From positions 525,765,184 through 525,829,183 of the forward strand of contig NC_057795.1 of NCBI RefSeq assembly GCF_018294505.1: a DNA stretch of 64,000 bases. Reading direction: 5' to 3'. The stretch comes from Triticum aestivum. Its lineage: Eukaryota; Streptophyta; Magnoliopsida; Poales; Poaceae. A model generated the notes under the pieces. The model ran no database searches. It saw nothing but the letters and a program-made list of their open reading frames with translations, and had not been told where the DNA came from. How positions within the stretch are numbered: the first letter of the stretch is position 1; every line of letters begins with the position of its first letter. The translations under genes were made by a program, and so were the position numbers. Below are positions 11,212 through 22,643 of this stretch, piece after piece.

Positions 11212-12909
11212 CTATGCGTAGTTTCTATGCACGAGTCGAACACAAAGCAGTTGTGGGCGTCAATATTGTCAATTTACTTCCCGTTACTAGTCTTATCTTG
11301 ATTCGGCGGCATCGTGGGATGAAGCGGCCCGGACCGACCTTACACGTACGCTTACGTGAGACAGGTTCCACCAACTGACCTGCACTTGTTGCATAAGGTG
11401 GCTAGCGGGTGCCAGTCTCTCCCACTTTAGTCAGATCGGATTCGATGAAAAGGGTCCTTATGAAGGGTAAATAGCAATTGACATATCACATTGTAGTTTT
11501 TATGTAGGTAAGAAACGTTCTTGCTAGAACACCTATAGAAGCCACGTAAAAACTTGCAACAACAATTAGAGGACGTCTAACTTGTTTTTGCAGCAAGTGT
11601 TTTGTGATGTGATATGGCCAAAGGATGTGATGAATGATATATGTGATGTATGAGATGATCATGTTCTTGTAATAGGAATCACGACTTGCATGTCGATGAG
11701 TATGACAACCGGCAGGAGCCATAGGAGTTGTCTTTATTTTTTGTATGACCTGCATGTCATTGAACAACACCATGTAATTACTTTACTTTACTGCTAAACC
11801 GTTAGCCATAGTAGTAGAAGTAATAGTTGGCGAGACAACTTCATGGATACACGATGATGGAGATCATGATGATGGAGATCATGGTGTCATGCCGGTGATA
11901 ATGATGATCATGGAGCCCCGAAGATGGAGATCAAAAGGAGCAAAATGACACTGGCCATAACATGTCACTATTGATTGCATGTGATGTTTATCATGTTTAT
12001 GCATCTTATTTGCTTAGAACGACGGTAGCTTAAATAAGATGATCCCTCGCAATAATTTCAAGAAAAGTGTTCCCCCTAACTGTGCACCGTTGCGAAGGTT
12101 CGTTGTTTTGAAGCACCACGTGATGATTGGGTGTGATAGATTCTAACGTTCGAATACAATGGGTGTAAGCCAGATTTACACACGCAATACACTTAGGTTG
12201 ACTTGACGAGCCTAGCATGTACAGACATGGCCTCGAAACACAAGAGACCGAAAGGTCGAGCATGAGTCGTATGGTAGATACGATCAACATGAAGATGTTC
12301 ACCGATGATGACTAGTCCGTCTCACGTGATGATCGGAGACGGCCTAGTTGACTCGGATCATGTAATCCCTTAGATGACTAGAGGGATGTCTATCTGAGTG
12401 GGAGTTCATAAGATGAACTTAATTATCCTGAACATAGTCAGAAGATCTTTGCAAATTATGTCGTAAGCTCGCGCTTTAGTTCTACTGTTTAGATATGTTC
12501 CTAGAGAAAATTCAGTTGAAATTTGACAGTAGCGATTATGCGGACTAGGTCCGTAAACTGAGGATTGTCCTTGTTGCTTCGAAGAAGGCTTATGTCCTTA
12601 ATGCACCGCTCAGTGTGCTGAACATCGAACGTCATCTGTGGATGTTGCGAACATCTGACATACATGTTTTGATAACTATGTGATAGTTCAGTTAACTGGT
12701 TTAGAGTTGAGGCACCAAAGACAATTTCGAAACGTCGGGAAACATATGAGATGTTTCGAGGGCTGAAATTGGGATTTCAGGCTCGTGCCCACGTCAAGAG
12801 GTATAAGACCTCCGACGATTTTCTTAGCCTACAAACTAAGGGAGAAAAGCTTAACCGTTGAGCTTGTGCTCAGATTGTCTGAGTACAACAATCACTTGAA
12901 TCAAGTGTG
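11212..12909 (+). pseudogene. Leader and gag remnant of Angela-type element
   Basis: Untranslated leader to about 11980, with a small tandem duplication of gatggagatcatgat near 11855. Then a gag region too full of stops to follow as one frame. The part just before 12909 (ending near aatcacttgaatcaagtg) is gag coding sequence that resumes after the MITE at 13459. No ORF over 95 aa exists here. Confidence 0.6.
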
Positions 12910-13458
12910 TAGGGCTGGAAAAAAAGCTCGAAACTTGCGAGCTAAACAAGTAGCTCGTGACTCGGCTCGAATCGACTCGAACTCGAAGAATAACGAGTCG
13001 AGACGAGCTTTAGTTTAAGATCGTTTATAGACCAAGTTAAACAAGCCAATCTCACGAGTACTCGTGTAACTCGTTAGGCTCGATACAATAGATCGGCCAC
13101 TCCGAATATGAAGAAAGATCAGCCACTAAACAGCCTATGTCCCAGGCACACAGCCCAAGGCCGAGCAGTTGAAGGCCTAGCCTCCTAGGAGACTCATGTG
13201 TTACAAGAAAATTACTATTGTTTAGTGATATATATGTTTAATATATACATAATCATTTTTATCATATTTGAGGGCTTTAGGTTTATATCTTAAACGAGCT
13301 TAACAAGCTAAACGAGCCAGCTCGCGAGTTATACGAGTCGAGCCAATCTTGAGTTTGAGCTCGTTATAGTAACGAGTCGAGTCGAGCTAGCTTGTTAACG
13401 AAATGAGCTCTAGTGAGTCGAGCCAAGCTGGCTCGACTTGGCTTGAATTCCAGCCCTA
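12910..13458. mobile_element. hAT-like non-autonomous element (MITE) nested in Copia gag
   Basis: 549 bp with inverted ends tagggctgga and tccagcccta. It is flanked by an 8-bp duplication caagtgtg (12902-12909) and caagtggg (13459-13466), 7 of 8 matching. An 8-bp target site and TAGGG ends are typical of hAT transposons. The subterminal parts are full of the motif 'gagtcgag' and its complement, on both sides. No coding capacity. The retrotransposon gag reads on across the site when the insert is ignored. Confidence 0.85.
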
Positions 13459-15234
13459 CAAGTGGGAGTTGATCTTCCAGATGAGATAGTGATGTTTCTC
13501 CAAAGTCATTGCCACCAAGCTGCTAGAGCTTCGTGATGAACTATAACATATCAGGGATAGATATGATGATCCTTGAGATATTCACGATGTTTGACACCAC
13601 GAAAGTAGAAATCAAGAAGGAGCATCAATTGTTGATGGTTAGTGAAACCACTAGTTTCAAGAAGGGCAAGGGCAAGAAGGGATACTTCATGAAACGGCAA
13701 ATCAGCTGCTGCTCTAGTGAAGAAACCCAAGGTTGAACCCAAACCCAAGACTAAGTGGTTCTGTAATAAGGGGAACAGTCACTGGAGCATAATTACCCTA
13801 GATACTTGGTAGATGAGAAGGCTGGCAAGGTCGATAGAAGTATATTGGATATACATTATGTTAATGTGTACTTTACTAGTACTCCTAGTAGCACTAGGGT
13901 ATTAGATACCGGTTCAGTTGCTAAGTGTTAGTAACTCGAAATAAAAGTTACGGAATAAATGGAGACTACCTAAAGGTGAGCTGACGATATGTGTTGGAAG
14001 TGTTTTCAAGGTTGATGTGATCAAGCAGCGCATGCTCCCTCTACCATCGAGATTGATGTTAAACCTAAATAATTGTTATTTGGTGTTTGCATTGAGCATA
14101 GACATGATTGGATTATGTCTATCGCAACACAGTTATTCATTTAAGGAGAATAATGGTTACTCTGTTTATTTGAATAACACCTTCAATGGTCTTGCACCTA
14201 AAATGAATGGTTTATTGAATCTCGATCGTAGTGATACACATGTTCATGCCAAAAGATATAAGATAGTAATGATAGTACCACCTACTTGTGGCACTGCCAT
14301 GTAAGTCATATTGTTATAAAACGCATGAATAAGCTCCATGTTGATGGATCTTTGGACTCACTCGTTTTTGAAAAGTTTGAGACATGCGAACCATGTCTAT
14401 TGGTGTATATGCATGAAGAAACTCCATGGAAATGGACCGTTTGGACTCACTTGATTTTGAATCACTTGAGACATGCAAATCATACCACATGGGCAAGATG
14501 ACTGAAAGCCTCGTTTTCAGTAAAATGGAACAAGAAGGCGACTTGTTGGAAGTAATACATTTTGATGTGTGCAGTCCAATGAGTGCTGAGGCACGCAGTG
14601 GATATCGTTATGTTCTTACTTCACGGTTGATTTGAGTAGATACTGAGTATATTTACTTGATGAAACACAAGTCTGAATTATTGAATGGTTCAATTAATTT
14701 CAGAGTGAAATTGAAGATCATCATGACAAGAGGATAAAATGTCTATGATATGATCATAGAGATGAGTATCTGAGTTACGAGCTTTGGCACGCAATTAAGA
14801 CATTGTGGAAATTGTTTCACAATTAATACCGCCTGGAACACCATAGTGTGATGGTGTGTTCGAACATCATAGTTGCACCCTATTAGATTGGTGCGTACCA
14901 TGATGTCTCTTATCGAATTACCACTATCATTCATGGGTTAGGCATTAGAGACAACCGCACTCACTTTAATAGGGCACCACGTAATTCCGTTGAGACGACA
15001 CCATATGAACTATGGTTTGGAGACACCTAAGTTGTCGTTTCTTAAAAGTTTGGGGCTGCGACGCTTATGTGAAAAAGTTTCAGATTGATAAGCTCGAACC
15101 CAAAGCGGATAAAATGCATCTTCATAAGACACCCAAAACAGTTGGGTATACCTCCTAATTCAGATCCGAAAGCAATAGGGATTGTTTCTTGAATCGGGTC
15201 CTTTCTCGAGGAAAAGTTTGTCTCGGAAAGTTGA
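13459..15234 (+). pseudogene. Gag C-terminus, protease and integrase remnants (Copia)
   Basis: Disrupted polyprotein of the Angela-type element. A basic stretch FKKGKGKKGY (frame from 13533) precedes a ruined zinc knuckle near 13750. The protease motif LDTGS is visible at about 13899-13915, followed soon by a stop. Integrase pieces appear in the 14286-14635 ORFs: MNKLHVDGSLDSLVFEKFE, then a second block ending VIHFDVCSPMSAEARSGY with frame breaks between. The order gag, protease, integrase is that of Copia elements. Confidence 0.75.
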
Positions 15235-15852
15235 GTGGGAGCATGGTGGAGACTTGATGAGGTTGTTGAACCATCACTTCAACTAGTGTGTAGCAGGGCA
15301 CATGAAGTTGCTCCTGTGGCGCCCACACCAATTGAAGTAGAAGCTTATGATAGTGATCATGAAGTTTCGGATCAAGTCACTACCGTACCTCGTAGAGTGA
15401 CAAGGATGCGTACTACTTCAGAGTGGTACAGTAATCCTGTCTTGAAGGTCATGTTGCTAGACTACAATGAACCTACGAGCTATGGAGAAGCGATGGTGGG
15501 CCCGGATTCCGACAAATGGCTAGAGGCCATAAAATCCGAGAGAGGATCCATGTATAAAACAAAGTGTAGACTTTGGAAGAACTACCTGATGGTCGTAAGG
15601 CTGTTGGGTACAGATAAATGGATCTTTAAGAAGAAGACGGACGTGGACGGTAATGTCACCGTCTATGAAGCTCGACTTGTGGCGAAGAGTTCTTCACAAG
15701 TTCAAGGAGTTGACTATGATGAGATTTTCTCATCCGTAGCGATCCTTAAGTCCGTCAGAATCATGTTAGCATTAGCTGCATTTATGAAATCTGGCAGATG
15801 GATGTCAAAACAAGTTTCCTTACCAATTTTCGTAAGGAAAGGTTGTATGTGA
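15235..15852 (+). pseudogene. Copia reverse transcriptase remnant (RVT_2)
   Basis: The longest surviving frame of the Angela-type polyprotein, 205 codons. It has the start of the Copia reverse transcriptase domain: EPTSYGEAMVGPDSDKWLEA, KWIFKKKTDVDGNV, ARLVAKSSSQVQGVDYDEIF and LKSVRIMLALAA. The frame is lost just after the region that should read DVKTAFLNG, and the YVDD active-site box is not found downstream in a usable frame. A deletion between the KSE and KWIFKKK blocks is also likely. Nonfunctional. Confidence 0.85.
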
Positions 15853-16896
15853 TACAATCAGAAAGGTTTTGTCGATCCTAAGGATGCTAAAATGTATGCT
15901 AGCTCCATCGATCCTTCTAAGGACTGGAGTAAGCATCTCGGAGTTGGAATGTACGCTTTGATGAGATGATCAAAGATTTTGGGTTTATACAAGGTTATGA
16001 GAAACTTGTATTTCCAAAGAAGTGAGTGGGAGAACTATAGAATTTCTGATGAGTTGTTGACATATTGTTGATCATAAATGATGTAGAGTTTCTGGAAAGC
16101 ATACAGGGTTATTTGAAAAGTGTTTTTCAAGGGAAAACCTGGATTAAGTTACTTGAACATTGAGCATCAAGATCTATGAGGATAGATCAAAACTCTTAAT
16201 GGTACTTTCAAATGAGCACATACCTTGACATGATCTTGAAGGTGTTCAAGATGGATCAGTCAAAGAAGGAGTTCTTGCCTGAGTTGTAAGGTATGAAGTT
16301 AAGACTTAAAGCTCGACCACGACAGAAGAAAGAGGAAGGACGAAGGTCGTCCCCTATGCTTTTGTCATAGGCTCTATACGGTATGCCGTGCTGAGTAATG
16401 CACCTGATGTGTGCCTTGCCACACGTCTGGCAAGAGGGTACAAAGGTGATCAAGGAGTGGATCACCAGACAGCAGTCAAAATTGTCCTTGGAGTAATAAG
16501 GACATGTTTCTCGATTATGGAGGTGATAAAGAGTTCGGCATAAAGGGTTACATCGATGCAAGATTTAACACCCATCTAAATGACTCTGAGTAGCAAACCG
16601 GATACGTATAGTGGAGCAACCATTTGGAATAGCTCCAAGTGGTGCGTGGAAGCAGCATTTACAATATGACCTAGAGATTTGCGAAGTACATACGGATCTG
16701 AATGTTGCAGACCCGTTGACTAAAACCTCTCTCACAAGCAAAACATGATCAAACCCCAGAACTCATTGAGTCTTAGTCACATGATGATGTGAACTAGTTT
16801 AGTGACACTAGTAAACTCTTTGGATGTTGGTCACATGGCGATGTGACCTGTGAGTGTTAATCACATGGCGATGTGAACTAGATTATTGACTCTAGT
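15853..16896 (+). pseudogene. Reverse transcriptase C-part and RNase H remnant (Copia)
   Basis: Decayed 3' part of pol with stops in all frames. Recognisable are a stretch near 16510-16590 (DYGGDKEFGIKGYIDARF, RNase H-like) and the end of the polyprotein near 16690-16745, which corresponds to the usual ADPLTK...QAKHD ending. Repeats of 'cacatggcgatgtga' at about 16780-16880 belong to the untranslated end. Confidence 0.65.
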
Positions 16897-16909
16897 GCAA
16901 GTGGGAGAC
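16897..16909 (+). promoter_or_regulatory. Polypurine tract of Angela-type element
   Basis: gcaagtgggagac directly abuts the 3' LTR. The same tract with its upstream context (tagattattgactctag) precedes the 3' LTR of the second Copia element at 30096-30107. Confidence 0.75.
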
Positions 16910-18669
16910 TGTTGGAAATATGCCCTAGAGGCAATAATAAATTAGTTATTTTTATTATATTTCCTTGTTCATGATAATCGTTTATTATCCATGCTATAAT
17001 TGTATTGATAGGAAACTCAGATACATGTGTGGATACATAGACAACACCATGTCCCTAGTAAGCCTCTAGTTGACTAGCTCGTTGATCAATAGATGATTAC
17101 GGTTTCCTGACCATGGACATTGGATGTCGTTGATAACGGGATCACATCATTAGGAGAATGATGTGATGGACAAGACCCAATCCTAAGCCTAGCACAAAGA
17201 TCGTGTAGTTAGTATGCTAAAGCTTTTCTAATGTCAAGTATCATTTCCTTAGACCATGAGATTGTGAAACTCCTGGATACCGTACGAATGCTTTGGGTGT
17301 ACCAAACGTCACGACGTAACTGGGTGGCTATAAAGGTGCACTACGGGTATCTCCGAAAGTGTCTGTTGGGTTGGCACGAATCGAGACTGGGACTTGTCAC
17401 TCCGTGTGATGGAGAGGTATCTCTGGGCCCACTCGGTAGGACATCATCATAATGTGCACAATGTGACCAAGGGGTTGATCACGGGATGATGTGTTACGGA
17501 ACGAGTAAAGAGACTTGCCGGTAACGAGATTGAACAAGGTATCGGGATACCGACGATCGAATCTCGGGCAAGTACAATACCGCTAGACAAAGGGAATTGA
17601 ATACGGGATTGATTGAATCCTTGACATCGTGGTTCATCAGATGAGATCATCGTGGAACATGTGGGATCCAACATGGGTATCCAGATCCCGCTGTTGGTTA
17701 TTGGCCGAAGAGTTGTCTCGGTCATGTCTACGTGTCTCCCGAACCCGTAGGGTCTACACACTTAAGGTTCGATGACGCTAGGGTTATAGGGAATAGATAT
17801 ACGTGGTTAAAGAATGTTGTTCGGAGTCCCGGATGAGATCCCGGACGTCATGAGGAGTTCCGGAATGGTCCGGAGGTAAAGATATATATATGGGAAGTCA
17901 TGTTTTGGTCACCGGAAATGTTTCGGGTGTTATTGGTAATGTACCGGGACCACCGGGAGGGTCCCGGGGGTCCACCAAGTGGGGCCACCGGCCCCAGAGG
18001 GCTGCATGGGCCAAGTGTGGGAGGGGACCAGCCCCAAGTGGGCTGGTGCGCCCTCCCACAAGGGCCCAAGGCGCCTAGGGTTAGGGAGGGGGCTCCTCCA
18101 CCTTGCTTGCGGGGCAAGTTTCCCCCTCTCCCCCCCTTGGCCGCCACCCTAGATGGGTTTGGGGCTCCCGCACCCCTTGGGGTGGAAACCCTAGAGGGGG
18201 CGCACCCCCTCCCTCTCCCCTATATATACTTGAGGTTCTGGGGCTGCCATACACAAGAGTTTCCACCTCTCCCTGGCGCAGCCCTACCTCTCTTTCTCCT
18301 TGTCTCTCGCGGTGCTTAGCGAAGCCCTGCTGGATTGCCACGCTCCTTCATCAACACCATGCCGTTGTGCTGCTGCTGGACGGAGTCTTCCTCAACCTCT
18401 CCCTCTCCCCTTGCTGGATCAAGGCATGGGATACGTCACCGGGCTGCACGTGTGTTGAACGCGGAGTTGCCGTCCGTTCGGCACTAGGATCATCGGTGAT
18501 TTGGATCACGACGAGTATGACTCCATCAACCCCGTTCACTTGAACGCTTCCGCTTAGTGATCTACAAGGGTATGTAGATGCACTCTCCTTCCCCTCGTTG
18601 CTAGATTGCTCCATAGATTGATCTTGGTGATGCGTAGAATTTTTTTGTTTTCTGCTATGTTCCCCAACA
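16910..18669 (+). repeat. 3' LTR of Angela-type element
   Basis: 1760 bp, closely matching 9431-11192. The TATA-like box is at 18221-18229. It ends CCCCAACA, followed by the CACCC target copy. It points towards the exonuclease pseudogene, whose start codon is only 228 bp downstream, so read-out transcription from this LTR is possible in principle. Confidence 0.92.
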
Positions 18670-18690
18670 CACCCATAGGTCTAGAATCAC

Positions 18691-18743
18691 GCCATGCAAC
18701 CGTTCGATCTCACATCCAAGGGCTCTCGGAAGCCCGTATCATG
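18691..18743 (-). repeat. Right arm of a split inverted repeat
   Basis: Partner of 9327-9380. Both arms share the blocks atccaagggct and agcccgtatcatgg. This arm ends about 150 bp upstream of the Met codon of the exonuclease pseudogene, so the MITE lay in that gene's promoter region. Confidence 0.75.
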
Positions 18744-18896
18744 GGAGAATGGAAAGCCACTACCCTGTCGTTCACATGCTGGCAGTTCGCTCCTACTCGT
18801 CCCCGCACGTCCTTCAATACTATGGCTTTCGCTCCTAGTTGTCCCATCCATTCACATTACGGCAGTTCCACTAATCCTAACCCTCCTCCCAAATCC

Positions 18897-19625
18897 ATGG
18901 CGTCCCAAATCTCCACGATCGGCGGTGAGTACAAGGTTAGAACCATCACCGGCGATGAGTTCGATGTCATCTACACTTGTTCTTCCGCGATGGTGAAAGG
19001 ATGCCTTTCTCGCTTCAGACGCATGTTCGGAGACTCAGATGATCAGCGGGTCGCTGGGCTAGATGTTGAGTACAGCACACTCCTGGGTTGAGAGAAGGGT
19101 CTAAAGGACGAAGAGAGGAAGAAGCCCGCCGTGATCCAGGTTTGCGTGCATGAGTTATGCTTGGTCTACCAAATATGCCATGCCGACGTTGAGTGCCTGG
19201 ATTTTAAGAACTTCCTCAAGAGCAACCTAGTCAAATTCGTTACTGTAGACTTTGGTAACGACAAAGAAGTCCTTCGTCGGATAGGCCTCGTTGTAGGCAA
19301 TCCCTTCGATCTCCAAAAGAATCGGCTGCTGCCCTCCGGTGGCCAGCCTTCAATGCTGACCCTGGCAGGAGCCATGGTTCATCCTTCGTACGGTAAAGTA
19401 GAGAAACCTCATTACACGTTTCATCGTCATGCATGGCAGCGGAATGTACTAGATATAGACCACATCCACTACGCTGCAATGGATGGCTACCTTTGTTTCG
19501 ATATCTACAAGGGTTGGATGAAGAGCAAGAGCAAAGTGTGCGGTTCAAGCAAAGAAGTATCGGCCAAGGGAAGAGGGACAAGGATGAAGTCGAGGACGTG
19601 GACGAGGACTCCTCCGAGTGAGTAA
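18897..19625 (+). pseudogene. DEDDy 3'-5' exonuclease (Werner/RNase D-like), one in-frame stop
   Basis: An intronless frame of 242 codons encoding a 3'-5' exonuclease domain protein (PF01612 family, plant WRN-exonuclease-like). Start at 18897 (MASQISTIGGEYKVRTI) is chosen because it has a good context (aaatccATGGcg); an in-frame Met at 18822 is the alternative. All four catalytic residues of the DEDDy type can be assigned: D56 and E58 (GLDVEYST), D122 (FGNDKEVL) and D196 with Y192 (YAAMDGYLCF). Codon 65 is TGA (19089-19091) and the same frame continues for 177 codons. The last 20 codons are basic, while the +2 frame there reads an acidic tail (KDEVEDVDEDSSE), which suggests a 1-nt indel near 19565. 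Such exonucleases degrade DNA or RNA from 3' ends. No operon context; an LTR and a MITE arm lie just upstream. Confidence 0.8.
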
Positions 19626-20700
19626 GGTGTCAGTATCGTTGCTCATGGTGGTTCTAATGCAGTGTCTATCGGATTAGTTGCATAGTTTAATTTCAGGTGT
19701 GCTTAGTTGAATTTGAGGGGTGTGTTGTGCTGAGCCCCAGCAGAACTATGTTATGTTTCTTCTCATTACTTTAACTCCTCAGTATGATACATACTACTAG
19801 TATCTCTTTAATAGAATTTAGCACCCCAATTAAGCACGTACTAGCTTTTTTAATAGTACTATATGCATAATTTGGCGACGAGCGCTCTCTATATGTACCA
19901 CCTTTTTTTAATTTCAATTTTTGCTCCACGGCACAATCCATCGATAGTTCTACTGTACAAAAGTATACATTTTTAAAAGGCTGGAGTACTGTTCATCACA
20001 TATATAGCTAGTTAAATTCTCAACCTAGAACGACGTGCATGCCATGTAGTAAACCGATATGGAGGAAGTATAGTAAAAATGAGGTGATTTTACCGAGCGA
20101 TCGGCGGGGGAGCATGGCCTGTCATGCGGTCCCATGTGTCATGATGTACCAAGGCGATGTGTGTGTCCCTCTTGAGGCAGAAGCAATACTACGTGGTTTG
20201 AGATGATGGCGAACTGAAGTGTGAAATAATGGTTGCTTCATCCGTTTGGGAAGGTGCGGCATTGTGATTTGATGTCTCATTGCTCATTACTACTACTGGG
20301 CCGGTATGAGTGGGGTGCGTCCCCCTGCTGTTCTGCACTGTTATTTGGTGCTTGACATGTCGACCCGGTTGCTATATGTCCCACATGTCGGCGACAGGAA
20401 GTACAGAATTCATGAAAGGGAGCATCGAAGGAGGAGTATACTACAGAATTCATGAAAGGGAGCGACTTAGTTTTGGAAAAATCTGTTTTTACGGAGTACG
20501 TACCCACTAGGGTTTATAGGGCTCATCTAAAAAACATTCGTTTTTCCGTTTGATAAGTCTCAATTCTACTATACTAGTAGTGGTCCCATTACATGTTGGA
20601 TTTCGAGGTGGCGTTAGATCACCCAATGCAAGCAGTGTCAAGAGGAAACTAACCAATGCATGTACAAGTTCATGGAAATTTAGTGGGAGTAGTACTAAAA
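19626..20700. other. Low-copy sequence after the exonuclease, no gene seen
   Basis: The first 200 bp may be the 3' untranslated part of the exonuclease gene. The rest is AT-rich to moderate in composition with only short frames. It holds a 22-bp direct repeat (20402-20423 and 20442-20463) and nothing else I can name. Confidence 0.5.
20402..20463. repeat. 22-bp direct repeat, 40-bp period
   Basis: tacagaattcatgaaaggga recurs at 20402 and 20442, identical over 22 bp, separated by an 18-bp spacer. A simple local duplication. Confidence 0.9.
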
Positions 20701-20710
20701 TTTTCTCCTC

Positions 20711-20880
20711 GTGCTGCGAGCCACCGCGCGCGTGGGCGAGGGAGCGGGCGTAAGGCGTACAGTAGTAGGAGTACTACTACTACTACTACTCGTAAGCAAG
20801 CTTCACCTCATCCTGCGAGCCACCGCGCTCGTGGGCGGGGGAGACGGCGTACTAAGCAAGCGTCTCCTTGTTCTGCGAGT
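20711..20880. repeat. About 100-bp tandem repeat with an ACT microsatellite
   Basis: The block ctgcgagccaccgcgc occurs near 20714 and again near 20814 followed by similar GC-rich text, and a third start (ttctgcgag) is at 20872. Between them is a (TAC)n run at about 20770-20790. The short frames here are not credible genes. Confidence 0.75.
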
Positions 20881-21340
20881 TGACGGGACACATAAAAATT
20901 ACTCCAGTGTATAGAGCCTTGCCTCTAAGGTAGGCCCCACATGGTTTGCCTCTTTTTTTAACATAACACATCAAGTTGCAATTTGTTTTTTCACCCGTGG
21001 TAGACGATCCTCCCTCCACCAAGTGGACAACCAGTACACGTGCCAAATTACCACGTGGGCTGCCTTTTTCGTACAGAAATGAGCTCCACCGTGTACCCGC
21101 GCGGGTGTGGTTGGGAAAGAGACGGGAGTACGTGCACCGTGCGTGCACCTCTTCTCTTCGTGCATGTCCCCCACCTACGTAGTGTGTGTGAGAGAGATAC
21201 AAACATAGACATAATGCACCGTCCATCCCCATGCCTCCGCCCAGTCCGACCACCAGTCACGACCACGCCCCACTCCTCCTCACCTTATCTCTCATCTTTC
21301 TTCCTCCATTTTTATATACAAGGGGCCACTATCAAAGTTA
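20881..21340 (+). promoter_or_regulatory. Possible promoter-like region with two G-boxes
   Basis: Low-copy sequence with two CACGTG hexamers at 21037-21042 and 21052-21057, 15 bp apart, and a TATA-like tttttatataca at about 21309-21320. Paired G-boxes near a TATA box are common in plant promoters that respond to abscisic acid or light. It would point to the open stretch at 22062, but a MITE and 600 bp of other sequence lie between. This is inference only. Confidence 0.25.
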
Positions 21341-21443
21341 CTCCCTCCATTCAGAATTACTTGTCACAAAAATGGATGTATCTACAACTAAAATACATCT
21401 AGATACATTCATTTCTTCGACAAGTAATTCCGAACGGAGGGAT
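21341..21443. mobile_element. Stowaway-type MITE
   Basis: 103 bp between TA dinucleotides (21339-21340 and 21444-21445). The ends are ctccctccattcagaattac and its inverted partner gtaattccgaacggagggat, and the interior 'aatggatgtatct' / 'agatacattcattt' pairs as well, so the whole element can fold into one long hairpin. No coding capacity. Confidence 0.9.
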
Positions 21444-21445
21444 TA

Positions 21446-22061
21446 CAATTTGCAGATATACAAGGCCACTAACACTAACTGATGCAATATTAATGGTGTT
21501 TGCCTTGTGTTACCAGCAAAGGAGGACATTAATTATCCCTTGCATGCATGCGGGAGTTTTTAAAAAAATGCATCTTGATGTTTGGTGCAATGCATAGGCA
21601 TCTTGCTAGTCCATGGAAACAACACATGGCAAAATTCCATGGCGAACGAGGGATTTGAATCTGTTGGGAGGGGCTGTTTGGATCTTGCCCGGGGTAGCCA
21701 AAATATTGGCAACCCTTTTTTCCATCGGTACCTTTGCCACCGATGAACGAGGAATGGCTCGGGTGCTCATGCTGTCGTGCATCCTCCAGCGCGCATGTTG
21801 GAGACGAGCTCGCACAAGCTGTGTTTTTTTGTCCCACAACGCTGCCCGAGCTGCCCGTAGACCGACCGGCGACCCGAAAATTACGCCATCCAACCGGACG
21901 AAATTCACGCAAACACATAGACAAACTAATATTTCATATAAACAACGACGGAAATCATATAAAATACTGGATTTTCATACAAACATGATGGATTTCATTA
22001 CATTCAAATGAACTACGCGGTGCTAGTTCTGGATAGCACAGGTATATAATACCTGGCCTAA
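21446..22061. other. Intergenic stretch, probable transposon debris
   Basis: No supported gene. The wording 'ggggctgtttggatcttgcc' near 21672 resembles the terminus of a PIF/Harbinger- or hAT-type element, but I find no partner end. Frames of 84-132 aa overlap on both strands and are not convincing. Confidence 0.4.
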
Positions 22062-22643
22062 ATGGTCGCCCGCCGATCGATTTGTGTTCCTCATGTCCGG
22101 CAGCACGATCACCGGACTGCCGGGAGCCCCGGAGGTATATGCTTTAGCGCAAAGGACGGCTTGCTTCCCCACTGCCCAACTGATATCATTGGCTGGTGCC
22201 GAAGACGATGGTGGTCGGCACCGGTTCGAGTTCATCTCCGGCCACTACTTCGCCATGGCCGGCACCGGCTCGAGTTCATCCTAACATTCCCCTCTTCCGT
22301 GGAGCCCATGAAGGGTCGACGAAGGTCCTCGCAACAAAAGGATACGACAAGACACCTGTTGTGTACGCCGGCGTCACCTCCGCGGTGGCCTTCATGGGAC
22401 CCAAGCGGCGGCGGCCTCCCGTGTTCTACTTCTCCTCGATGATGGCGGCGGACGCGGAGGCGCTGGCCACCGACTCGTCACTGTCCGCACACCCGGCTTC
22501 TGTCACTGCTTGCATGGCGCGGCCGCCGGCATGGGAGTCTCGTCCACAGAAACGTGAGACATGGTACAAGGCGGCCTGGAGCGGCAAGTTGTTAAAGCGC
22601 GCGCCGGCTTGGGGCGGCAACTGGCTCCGTCGGGCAAGGGGAG
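22062..22643 (+). pseudogene. GC-rich open stretch cut by the second Copia insertion
   Basis: Unrecognised gene-like sequence. Composition rises sharply and frames of 66-150 codons are open in all three plus-strand frames. One frame from 22196 stays open to the insertion point, and on the far side of the element the same frame runs on from 32284 for 23 codons to a stop at about 32353. None of the three translations matches a family I know. It may be a broken exon, or only GC-rich DNA with few stops. The direct sign of disruption is the GGGAG target duplication at 22639-22643. Confidence 0.35.

Larger units (their letters stand above)
9431..18669 (+). mobile_element. Complete Copia element, BARE/WIS/Angela type
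   Basis: A 9.24-kb element with the target duplication CACCC at 9426-9430 and 18670-18674. LTRs of 1762 and 1760 bp begin TGTTGGAAATATGCCC and end CCCCAACA, the well-known termini of the BARE/WIS/Angela group. PBS and purine tract are present. The interior holds recognisable but broken gag, protease, integrase, reverse transcriptase and RNase H regions in Copia order, with many stops and deletions. A hAT-like MITE sits inside gag. It cannot encode its own proteins now. It inserted in the loop of a hairpin MITE. Confidence 0.92.
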
